A stretch of DNA of 64,000 bases. It comes from Craspedostauros australis. Its lineage: Eukaryota > Bacillariophyta > Bacillariophyceae > Mastogloiales > Achnanthaceae. The notes beneath the pieces were generated by a model that saw only the letters and a list, made by a program, of their open reading frames with translations, was not told where the DNA came from and made no database searches. How positions within the stretch are numbered: position 1 is the first letter of the stretch; every line of letters begins with the position of its first letter. The position numbers were made by a program, and so were the translations under genes. The stretch is taken from positions 434,001 through 498,000 of the forward strand of contig JAMXDE010000011.1 of the NCBI GenBank assembly GCA_026770025.1. Reading direction: 5' to 3'. Shown here in pieces: positions 53,201 to 59,756 of this stretch.

Positions 53201-54647
53201 AGATACCCCAGAGACGTTCCATCAAGAAACGGTCGAGGAAGCAGCACCAAAGAAAGATACTGCGAACGATCATGACGTTGGCGACGACTTCGGTAATTTC
53301 GACACGCCCGAGATGAATGGTCATGCGGCACCAAAGGATACCGATCAGGCCAATGTCTCCGCAGACTGCGACGACTTTGGTGACTTTGGTGGATTCGAAT
53401 CGGCACAGGATGACCAATCAGGGTCAGCCGCTGCACAGGCAGCAGATTCCGTTAACGAACCGAAGGAAGAGGATGATGGTGCAGACTTTGGCGACTTCGG
53501 TACAGCAGCAGCCTCAGCTGAGGTCGCAGACGAACCGAAAACGGAAGCTCTTGCGATGGATGCCACGAACGCCGAGAATGACGACGACGACGATTTTGGT
53601 GACTTTGGTGACTTCGACTCAGCACCAGCATCCCAAGCAGCAGAAAACACTCAAGCTTCAGCTGCAGCTGCTGCTACTTCAGATGGGACAGCTCCCATCC
53701 CTTCCGCACCTGCAGATTTATCCGACGACTTTGGCGCTTTTGATGATGACTTTGGCGATTTCGATAGTGCTGACCCTGACGCTGGTGCCGCCGCGCACAC
53801 GAACACACAAGGCGACGATGCAGGTGCTGCTCCGACTTCTGGACAAGCATCGGCCGACGTCGAGGACGGCGACGACCATGACTTCGGCGACTTTGGAGAC
53901 TTCGATGCCGCCCCAACCGCTGCTGAAGCACAACCACCGGCAGAACAACAGAAGATCGTGTCTGCGAGCCCGGCGGATGACGGTGATGATGACGGATTTG
54001 GGGACTTTGACTCAGCGGCAAATGCTACGAAGCCGCCAGCAGCTGCCGAGGCAACGCCTCAGCAAGCATCTGCTACTTCCGTGGCCGCCGCCGTCACATC
54101 ATCTGATGGTAACGACGACGACGATGACGGATTCGGCGATTTCTCCTCCAATGATGCGAATGCGTTCGAGACAGAGATTCAACAACCGCAGGCGACGCAA
54201 TACTTCCTCAAGGATGATGCTCACTACGGACGTGCCGCAGCATTTCTGTCGCGCCTGGCCGAGCTTCCGCCGACCAAAATCAGCAGCAGTGCTGATGCCG
54301 ATGCCGACGTCACAGTAAATGCGAAGCCTCTATCGTCGTTCGTGGCACCACCCGACGCCGGCGCCAACACCAACACCAACAGTACAACGAAAAGCAACCA
54401 AGGCGAAAGCTCCATACTGGACATCATCTCGAGTCTGCACAAATCCAAGCAGAAGAAGACCTCGAAGAGCTTTTACAACAAGGCGTCTGGAGGTTACTCT
54501 CACTTTTCGTCTCCGCTGCCAGCACAAGCGGAAGGCGCCCCACTTCCCAACAAGAAGCTCTCACGGCGACGGTCATCTGCGCAGATGAGAATGCCGAACG
54601 TCCCCGATGTGTTGCCGATCGAATTGCCGGCCAGCACAGCACGGTGA
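47235..54647 (+). CDS. Giant acidic FGDF-motif protein (putative clathrin-adaptor accessory scaffold)
   Basis: 2,470 residues in one uninterrupted 7.4-kb exon. Nearly all is disordered, rich in Asp, Ala, Thr and Pro, with about 45 FGxF motifs set in acidic clusters (DDDFGDFDSA, DAFGAFDD). By hand I count 26 FGDF, 11 FGAF and single figures of FGSF, FGNF, FGTF and FGGF, plus five DPF and several DLF motifs. FGDF fits the aromatic-Gly-(P/D/E)-aromatic peptide bound by AP-1 gamma-ear and GGA ear domains, as found in gamma-synergin, aftiphilin and epsinR; DPF binds the AP-2 alpha appendage. N-terminal features: EDLFANV, a basic helix (about 92-118) and a Met/Asn/Gln-rich segment (about 145-300). 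The C-terminal 150 residues look more conserved (YFLKDDAHYGRAAAFLSRL; SSILDIISSLHKSKQKK; basic RRR). Function is inference from motifs. Confidence 0.85.
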   Translation: MEDLFANVATANDEEEFGSFSAAANPTPSTGLASQNANGITSRADTISDLFAPGNLANTTAGMKVEDEEDDDDDDDEEEEGSGTGFFAEQMKQRRKQVLQSGGFSKQLQKHRDVLKNNWEAPEEEGTGGSDLGSSSTFGAGVNGHVNGMANGYGMGNSTNANMNANIIANGSSSSFATPQSKSNNAPALTPMSNFASQIAMAATPLRDNKTSSIGMGATSNMNSNMGMDMNGMIASNSMNGMVNNAADPNQFDPNMMIMMMNAMQQVQQQQRQQQQQTTSTPFSPDANMAMNMTMAMQQMASPMMNNAPALSTLTAANVSSNQDDGFGSFDSAPQTQAQTPSIPIASQLPAAVENDFGDFDSAHTQEATPAAATGTPAVVEDDDFGSFDSAPQTTSAAEIGPTMVELPIDAASALPMPTSLNTMSVSDAFASLEPAMPETTTQAVDTPSEDEPANSNANEVAESAAEVPMDAAVGTNMNMGGDATMMQQPMDTENMSEETRNMMMAAVQMAMQMSNNPSIGSMDIATSGAQMPFSPQPTPFADSTKKSTSSNDEDDEDFGTFEDAVQSTHTSTPSEAISSMFAPEPTDAMDADDTDEFGDFEDATQTLNGPSAESQPTGDTDEDAFGAFDDLQPPSALSTLTGPTIVAIPSLDATAQGADDDAFGAFEDAPGTASRSEAASKDEEGDSDGFGAFEDAANDGESTDDFGAFEDANATTPDATNALSRSTSGSAEFDDPFAGLPVPNNDVSALAEPALSGAAEPAAMTTANINSSTMQPMKVDNTQPQGTGNDDDDDDDFGDFDEAMPSGDLTQQPGPTTMVANIPQATNENGGGEEAEEEEEDDPFAGIGPDSSATPLPATMGLSSAMQVPAPPAIDMATIMEPSSLMMTTADELLASGNPIADHTANGMNANDEDGDFGDFDSAPPSMEMNSGQETAQEAAPDDDAFGDFEDVTPANATDTFGSNDQAAVPAAQSSTFELPSPTAFKPASVGPALSNAVANPADAISSMMFGSAADQPMAPVDAQLNGGSILSMTNAQTTSMEIAPTNRNGSDANNNGQEDDDDFGDFEAATADAKASGDVPIDQKPQTFGVAAVADGTMPTSDAATDAFSAFDAIAPPVKTVMSVGANIDQSPPIDDDDGFGDFEDAMQDTTPTPEQETAQSSIIRNGGASDDDDEEFGDFEDTQQQQQQEPPSAMEMTTNMNAGADADEDADAFGAFDDGAAPEMQSGPSTAAATQPSESQDFDDPFSGLPQAPAPTLMPDAPTETTSNDLFADSSSPDEANAEGDGIAAGTSAPPNPRSEVSANVSQAPENETTAEQDASDPFSHFDSLAPPAPVLGETLESMMNGAEDLATPVAAATLPVGGDVDGGEDEEFGDFSDPAGVVAPTETPISTISDTTVIQPVGHNNEGENDDDEDFGDFSGVAPTTDTTTAAGATANADTNTNMSGGEMDLTPTALNGLVGDAAVTADVNPNVPTTDDVDLFNAASLSRSDPAQGMTPPQQPSTDLFGFSDTPVVTSTSDAAGGALGVAHTQVILPEPVATTAAADEDDPFGAFDAISQDPAGLAQPSQEPTLTMKSTETEATDDFGDFGAAPSAESNINSTALASGDIAQAKAVPESAADNGNDMRFGDFGSAEAEERTTQPPGADTTGNDVFDAFAGAVAVQAHDADAALASKDNADDDDFGNFDGPTTTESQPAEDSGADFGDFGGASQAENAKGEEMEATPDAFGAFDVIAPAPPSVETQPVAAGSSEDFDAFGAFDSVAPVPSSEGPAITIDVLEPASDNDAFGAFDSIPSSDVPQPNESEAVPKADGDNNNDGAPNTAAPPTEDIDDSFGDFGTTAVPADAPDSKVGEAAVSTSPDAEQQQSPEQQDLFGAFESNNTATPSPSSADGNTATLIPNDDFGDFEDAEKNNNGSTAAGQDDANPSMATDDDTFGDFTANNSAIATTGESKEVAAMDTPKPNEDGDKEADFGDFGGFEAANAGADTPETFHQETVEEAAPKKDTANDHDVGDDFGNFDTPEMNGHAAPKDTDQANVSADCDDFGDFGGFESAQDDQSGSAAAQAADSVNEPKEEDDGADFGDFGTAAASAEVADEPKTEALAMDATNAENDDDDDFGDFGDFDSAPASQAAENTQASAAAAATSDGTAPIPSAPADLSDDFGAFDDDFGDFDSADPDAGAAAHTNTQGDDAGAAPTSGQASADVEDGDDHDFGDFGDFDAAPTAAEAQPPAEQQKIVSASPADDGDDDGFGDFDSAANATKPPAAAEATPQQASATSVAAAVTSSDGNDDDDDGFGDFSSNDANAFETEIQQPQATQYFLKDDAHYGRAAAFLSRLAELPPTKISSSADADADVTVNAKPLSSFVAPPDAGANTNTNSTTKSNQGESSILDIISSLHKSKQKKTSKSFYNKASGGYSHFSSPLPAQAEGAPLPNKKLSRRRSSAQMRMPNVPDVLPIELPASTAR

Positions 54648-55002
54648 GCGTTACAATGCGGATAAGCCTGCAGACTACTGTTGTACGCACTAGTAGAGCA
54701 CTCCGCTCTATTGGCACTATGCAAACCGTTGCCATCAAGAAGTTTCAGTTCCCGAATGTGAAATAGAAGAAATCTAGCAATACGGAGAATGGACACCCAT
54801 ACAATTGCCTTGCTCCTGCCGTGTGCACAAGTATAGTACACGCCAGTCCAACTTTCGTACTCGACTCTCCGACTGACCCGTACATACTCTACAATGGCTG
54901 CTGATGCCACTGCCACTGCAATCACGATTGTGTATGTAGATTGCTCGTTGATTATTGTGCGAATTTCAGCTATCGGTCATGAGAATGGTACGGATGGACC
55001 GA
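54648..55002. other. Intergenic, between two 3' ends
   Basis: 355 bases between the FGDF gene and the convergent CIA30 gene. Nothing supported. Confidence 0.5.
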
Positions 55003-56010
55003 TCAGTGCTCTCCGTGAATGCCGGTTTCATTGAAGTTGACAGCCCGTATTCTGACCAAATCGAACTGAAAGTCGCCGGACATGCCATCCATGAGCGTGA
55101 GGCCGACGTTCTGAATGCGGATGGTCGTGTCAAGCTCGCGCTGTCTCGCTCTCATCTTTCCGCCGGCTGTGACGAAGAAGTGCCGAAAGAGAAAGACGCT
55201 GGAATCGAATCGTCCGGGATGGAGGGATTCGTCGAAGTTCTCATCCGGCTGGATGGTCGGCGGGATGCTCAGCGAGCACTGGAAGATATCGCCAGGGATC
55301 ATGGTCTCCACCTGCAAGCGCAAGGCGTAATGGCGACCGTCGGAACGGCATGTGACCTCCAATCCGTTATACCGCCCGTCCAGATCCACCCCTCTGAAGG
55401 CAAAATCGGGGCTGCGGATGGCACAGAAACCAGAGCGATTGACCTTGCTGTTCTCTGGCACCGTCGTATCGATGTGCCCGTGCCACCGCACGAAGGGTGT
55501 GAATTCATCCACCTCTGCCGAAACGTGGTCTTTGCGGTTGTCGTCGCTGTCATCATTGTCGCTGGCGTCCTCTTCGTCTTTCTGCTGCTGCTGCTGCGTT
55601 TGAGGTTGACTGTTCTTGCGTGATTGCGCAGCCAGAAGAATTTCCTCCAGCTCCTTCAGATCGTACTGCAGGCCTTTGTGACCATCCTCAGAAACACCCA
55701 GATGCTTGTTCTGCTCCAACCGAAAGTACTTGCGATAATCCTCCAGCGTGGCGATGAGCTGCAAGTTGGCCTTGGAGGCACCTCCAATCACGGAGTCATC
55801 CGATATCCTCCACCCGCCCTTCTTCGCGGTTTCATCCACCAGGACCGCATCCATTGCATCCATGGGGTTGGAAAAGTCGAACAGTGTGATGGGTCCGTTG
55901 GGATCGCGATCTGGTTCCAACCAACGTTTGCGGGTCAGATCGCCCTGGAACTTCATCCATCGCCGCAGGCGCCGGGCTGTTGAGGAGACCAGCGCGTTAC
56001 GGAAAAGCAT
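55003..56010 (-). CDS. NDUFAF1: Complex I assembly factor CIA30 (NDUFAF1)
   Basis: 335 residues. CIA30 helps assemble the membrane arm of mitochondrial complex I. Basic, Ser/Arg-rich N-terminus (FRNALVSSTARRLRRWMKF) suits a mitochondrial presequence. The family pattern is clear: FDFSNPMDA, WRISDDSVIGGASKANL, then RSGFCAIRSPDFAFRGVDL, YNGLEVTCRSDGRHYALRL, VFLFRHFFVTAGGKMRA and the end IRIQNVGLTLMDGMSGDFQF. An insertion of about 80 residues, with poly-Gln and Asp/Glu runs (about 125-165), separates the GG-S motif from the rest and is absent from animal and fungal proteins. Related CIA30-domain proteins occur in plastids, but this presequence lacks a signal peptide. Confidence 0.87.
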   Translation of the reverse strand: MLFRNALVSSTARRLRRWMKFQGDLTRKRWLEPDRDPNGPITLFDFSNPMDAMDAVLVDETAKKGGWRISDDSVIGGASKANLQLIATLEDYRKYFRLEQNKHLGVSEDGHKGLQYDLKELEEILLAAQSRKNSQPQTQQQQQKDEEDASDNDDSDDNRKDHVSAEVDEFTPFVRWHGHIDTTVPENSKVNRSGFCAIRSPDFAFRGVDLDGRYNGLEVTCRSDGRHYALRLQVETMIPGDIFQCSLSIPPTIQPDENFDESLHPGRFDSSVFLFRHFFVTAGGKMRARQRELDTTIRIQNVGLTLMDGMSGDFQFDLVRIRAVNFNETGIHGEH

Positions 56011-56864
56011 GGCGTCGCTATCTTGTTGTACTCGAGATTATTGTAGCCGCCTGAGGATTGATTAGACTCTCTGCTTGATACCTATGATTCTCTTGTGCGA
56101 GTATGCTTCGAACAGACGGGTGGGTGGTGGACGACCACAAGAGTGGAGTGAGGAAGTGCCGACAGCGAATCTCTGGTGTCGAAGATCGCAATTGTCTTTT
56201 TCAGTGTCGTTGGCGCATTCTCGACTAGATCGATTGAAAACAAACATCAAACCTCGGAATGGCGCGAACGAATAACGCCCATTAACGTCCCGAACAGTTT
56301 TGGGCGACATATATACCGTCTGCACATAACACAAACACAGAATGAAACGAACAGAGCGGAGAAGTCGGACAGCTTGTTCAAAGGAAACGGACTTCGGGAA
56401 TAAGTCGTGAACGAAACGATGTTGTCGACACGTGGAAGTCAGTGAATGGCCAGAAAGACCAGATTCAGTCCAGACAGTTTCAGTCCCGCAATATGCTCGT
56501 CGAACATTTTGTGTTTGGTTGTGTTTGTTTCATGAGAAAGCACATCACCCCAACCCAACGCACGAAGTTTGTTGGGGTCATTCATGGGCGAACAACATCG
56601 CCATCTCGTTCCAGCGAAGAAAACACGCGTGGACGAGGCACCACGACCAAGAACGACACCCGCTATGACCAGCCTTGATTCTCGCCACTCTGCAGTTGCA
56701 TGAGTTGGAGTGCCCCGCAGAGTACTCATCCCCCCTACTTGCGAGTACCATTGCTGCATCCAAGCAAGAGCTGATCCGGAAGAACGAGAGTCGAAGCATC
56801 ATCCATTCCACGTACTCCCACCTTTAGTTGAACGAATGCGATCTGCATCATACTCGTACGCACG
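56011..56864. promoter_or_regulatory. Divergent intergenic region
   Basis: 854 bases between the CIA30 and Nudix genes. Expected to hold both promoters. Only short frames without domains. Confidence 0.4.
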
Positions 56865-57812
56865 ATGAGGAACAGGTTGAATCTTGGGATGCCGCAAAGC
56901 ACAGCAAGCGCCGCCAACATTGCCAACAACAATGGCAGTAGCAGTCAACAGGATGCCACGACGGCCTCTTTCAATGGCAGATCAAACCACAAGGACACGT
57001 TGCAAATCCAGAGGGATTTCTTCGCCATCCTGTCGCTGTGTCTAGCGGGAGTTGTGATCTTCTCGCAAATGGGATTTCATACTGCTGTGGACAATACGAG
57101 TATTCCTGCAGGCTCCGGCAGTGGCAGCCGCCTGGCAACTTCCGAAGGCGACTGCGCGTTGTTCTTTGGCAAATACAACGGAGAGCAGTACTACAGCCCG
57201 GAGAGCGGCAGCGTCGGGAAGCCCAAATGCTTGCTGGAATCCAAATGGATGAAGGTGTCGCAACATTCGGTGAAGTTTCCAGGCACCGACGGGGTCATCG
57301 ACGACTGGCTGTGGGTCGATTACCACGATCGCATCAACGTGCTGGTCGAGATGGAGACGCAACCTGGCGACGAGCGCCAATTCTTCGTGTTCCAGCAGAC
57401 CAAGTACGCGCTGGAGGGTCGGCAATCCTTGGCCATCATCGGTGGCATCATCGAACCGGGAGAGTCCGCGGAGGCGGCGGCACGGCGCGAAGTCGACGAG
57501 GAGATGGATGGGATCCAATGCACGGACTTTCATTTCTTGGGACGGTATCGCACCGACGTGAATCGTGGCGTGGGATGGCTGAATTCGTTCCTGGCGTCGG
57601 GGTGCAAGAAGAATCCGAAGCACGGGAAGCATCAGTTCTTGGAGGACGAAGTGGGAGCCGCCGATACCGAGAAGCAGACGATGAAGACGATCTCGTTATC
57701 TCGAATTCAACGGGCGACGCTCGATGGCGAATTCATCGAGGCGCAGTGGACAGCGACAGTGGCATTGGCATTGATGCATCCAACATCACGTATCGCGGAC
57801 CAATCGACGTGA
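56865..57812 (+). CDS. Membrane-anchored Nudix hydrolase
   Basis: 315 residues. Nudix enzymes cleave nucleoside diphosphates linked to another moiety, using metal bound by the Nudix box. Here the box is GIIEPGESAEAAARREVDEEMDGI (written in pieces: G-IIEPG-E at about 196-202, REVDEE at about 210-215). The Gly of the usual EExGU ending is displaced by one residue. The preceding strand (FFVFQQTKYALEGRQSLAIIGG) resembles ADP-sugar or ADP-ribose pyrophosphatases. A single hydrophobic segment (51-70, FFAILSLCLAGVVIFSQMGF) after a hydrophilic, Asn/Ser-rich N-terminus predicts a type II membrane protein with the enzyme in the lumen or outside. No intron. Substrate not determined. Confidence 0.87.
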   Translation: MRNRLNLGMPQSTASAANIANNNGSSSQQDATTASFNGRSNHKDTLQIQRDFFAILSLCLAGVVIFSQMGFHTAVDNTSIPAGSGSGSRLATSEGDCALFFGKYNGEQYYSPESGSVGKPKCLLESKWMKVSQHSVKFPGTDGVIDDWLWVDYHDRINVLVEMETQPGDERQFFVFQQTKYALEGRQSLAIIGGIIEPGESAEAAARREVDEEMDGIQCTDFHFLGRYRTDVNRGVGWLNSFLASGCKKNPKHGKHQFLEDEVGAADTEKQTMKTISLSRIQRATLDGEFIEAQWTATVALALMHPTSRIADQST

Positions 57813-58253
57813 TGTTGCACATAACAGTGGACTGCAGATAATTGTATCAGTACATATGACATCGCCCATCCACTCAATGGTATTGGTGCTGGCCGATGTA
57901 GGTGTAGAAGTGGATGCGCTAATTTGTACTCTAGATCGTACGAGCAGTCCATGGTGCTCTGGCGCCCTTGGTGTGTCTTGTGTTGGTTGCTTGGAAACTC
58001 AAGTCCTGTCTGTGACGCATCTCCAACCCAGTCACGAAACAACTCGTTCACACCCACCCTACCAGGAAAGATCATGCCACTGCGTCTGTAGATCGCGTGG
58101 GTCCGGATACTGGAGCACTCATGCTCCAACAAGAGCGCAAACAGGCGACCATGATCGTCAATAAAGGAGATCGCACCATACTGGAAACAACACCCATCCA
58201 ACTCCTAGTACTCTACCAACATCCACGCACACGCACGCACTCACACAGCAACT
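57813..58253. promoter_or_regulatory. Intergenic between tandem plus-strand genes
   Basis: 441 bases between the Nudix and methyltransferase genes. The right end is ACGCAC-rich leader. No gene supported. Confidence 0.45.
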
Positions 58254-59464
58254 ATGGAGGAAGATCCGTTCAGCTGCTTCGACGATGACAATGACAGCGC
58301 CGACGATTGCGCTCAGGACGCAACCAACGATGATGCCGAGCAACCTTCTATCAGCGCTGTCGCAAACAAATCCGCAACAACAGTGCGTGACGATGATTGC
58401 GGCATCCTCGCGTTTCATGCAGGCACCGAACAGGCCTTGTTGCAGCATGTCACGACGCAGGTTGCAGCCAACCATCCATCGGCAGCGGCCAAGCCCAAGT
58501 TTGTCTTGGATAGCATCGATGAATTCTGCGCTCATCGACATTGGATGATGCATGTTGGTGCCGAAAAGGGAACGATCCTGCAACGGTTCCTGATGCAAAG
58601 TCGCAAGCACCGCCAATCCACGAAGCCTGCCGCAACGGCAACATTCACCGTTGTGGAGCTGGGAACGTACTGCGGATACGCCGCGATCATGATGGCCGCG
58701 ACGTTGGAAGAGCCGAACGATGGGCCCGCGTACAAGATATTCTCGGTCGAAGCCGTGGAACAGCATGCTCGGGTGGCACGCTCCATGATTGAACTTGCAG
58801 GGTTGCAGGATAAGATCCAGGTGTTGCTGCTGGACCTTGCAGTGGGGTCCATGACGGTGTCGCAGCTGCTGAGGGGGGCAATGGAAGACGATGGCAAAGA
58901 TTGCAAGGACGGCAGCGCATCTCGAGCAGACTTCGTGTTCATCGATCATGACAAGTCGCTCTACTTGCCCGACCTTCGAGAGTTGGAAGCGAACAGGTTG
59001 ATTGGCAAGGCGACGCACGTGGCTGCGGACAATGTCATCTTTGCGGGAATCGATGATTACAGAGACTACGTCAAGACCTTGGCAAACGATGGCGTTGTCG
59101 AAACCACGTTGGAGACTTCATACGTGGAGTATTCGCAGGCGGAGAGGCAGTCCAATTCAGTCCAGACGGATGTGCTGCGCGATGGGATAGGTCAGTGCTG
59201 TTGTGTACTTTCCATGATGCACACGCATCTGTTGCATGTATGGCATTCGTGCGGTTCTCATGGTTCACAACTTGTTCGGCGAGGATGTCCACAACAGATT
59301 GTCCAAGAATCTACCGCCGCTCTCGTCATGAAAGAAGGATAGTACTCTGCTCTGAACTCACTCGTATCCCTTTGTTATGTTGTTGTTGTTGCTACTGTTC
59401 TTCTTCTTTGCCTACTTGTCCGGCAGAACTGACTGTGTACCTGAAAGATCCACCGCTGAAGTGA
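58254..59464 (+). CDS. Catechol-O-methyltransferase-like SAM methyltransferase
   Basis: 324 residues, join(58254..59190, 59427..59464). The 236-nt intron (GTCAGT...GGCAG) leaves a tiny last exon of 12 codons; splicing gives VLRDGIELTVYLKD, matching the C-terminal strand of COMT. The SAM site is VVELGTYCGYAA (133-144) with acidic E166 at the end of the next strand. Metal and catalytic residues of COMT are conserved: D231 and K234 in FIDHDKSLY, D259 and N260 in AADNVIFAG. The family methylates catechol-type hydroxyls with Mg2+. The first 90 residues are an acidic, disordered extension (DPFSCFDDDNDS) absent in animal COMT. No signal peptide, so probably cytosolic. Natural substrate in diatoms unknown. 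Confidence 0.92.
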
Positions 59465-59756
59465 CATCAAGAGGAACGGATAAGCTCTCGCTCCGCTTGT
59501 GTTGCGCCGGTGACAACAGCAGCGACATCGAGAAATCTATCTGCTTACGTGGGTTTTATGCGATTGAGAGCGAGCAGCTCCCGGCAAACGATGCAGCACT
59601 GCGCTCCACAAGTACTCGGGGCAAGCATAATAAGCTACAGATGGTACAAAGAAATAAGAATCAGTGTTGGATTGTGTTTGTGCAAAAACGCATCGTGGAA
59701 ATCTAAAGGAAGATATTCAGATTGTGCATATCGTACGCATGTCGGATTGGAAGGGA
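59465..59756. other. Intergenic, between two 3' ends
   Basis: 292 bases between the convergent methyltransferase and kinase genes. Nothing supported. Confidence 0.5.

Noticed and set aside
48187-54318. Many alternative frames within the FGDF gene (for example 53317-54318 plus, 50717-52189 minus)
   Set aside because: Asp and Ala codon runs keep other frames open; their translations are Met/Gln/Arg or Ser repeats without motifs.
54955-55623. 222-codon plus-strand frame opposite CIA30
   Set aside because: CIA30 homology on the minus strand is clear.
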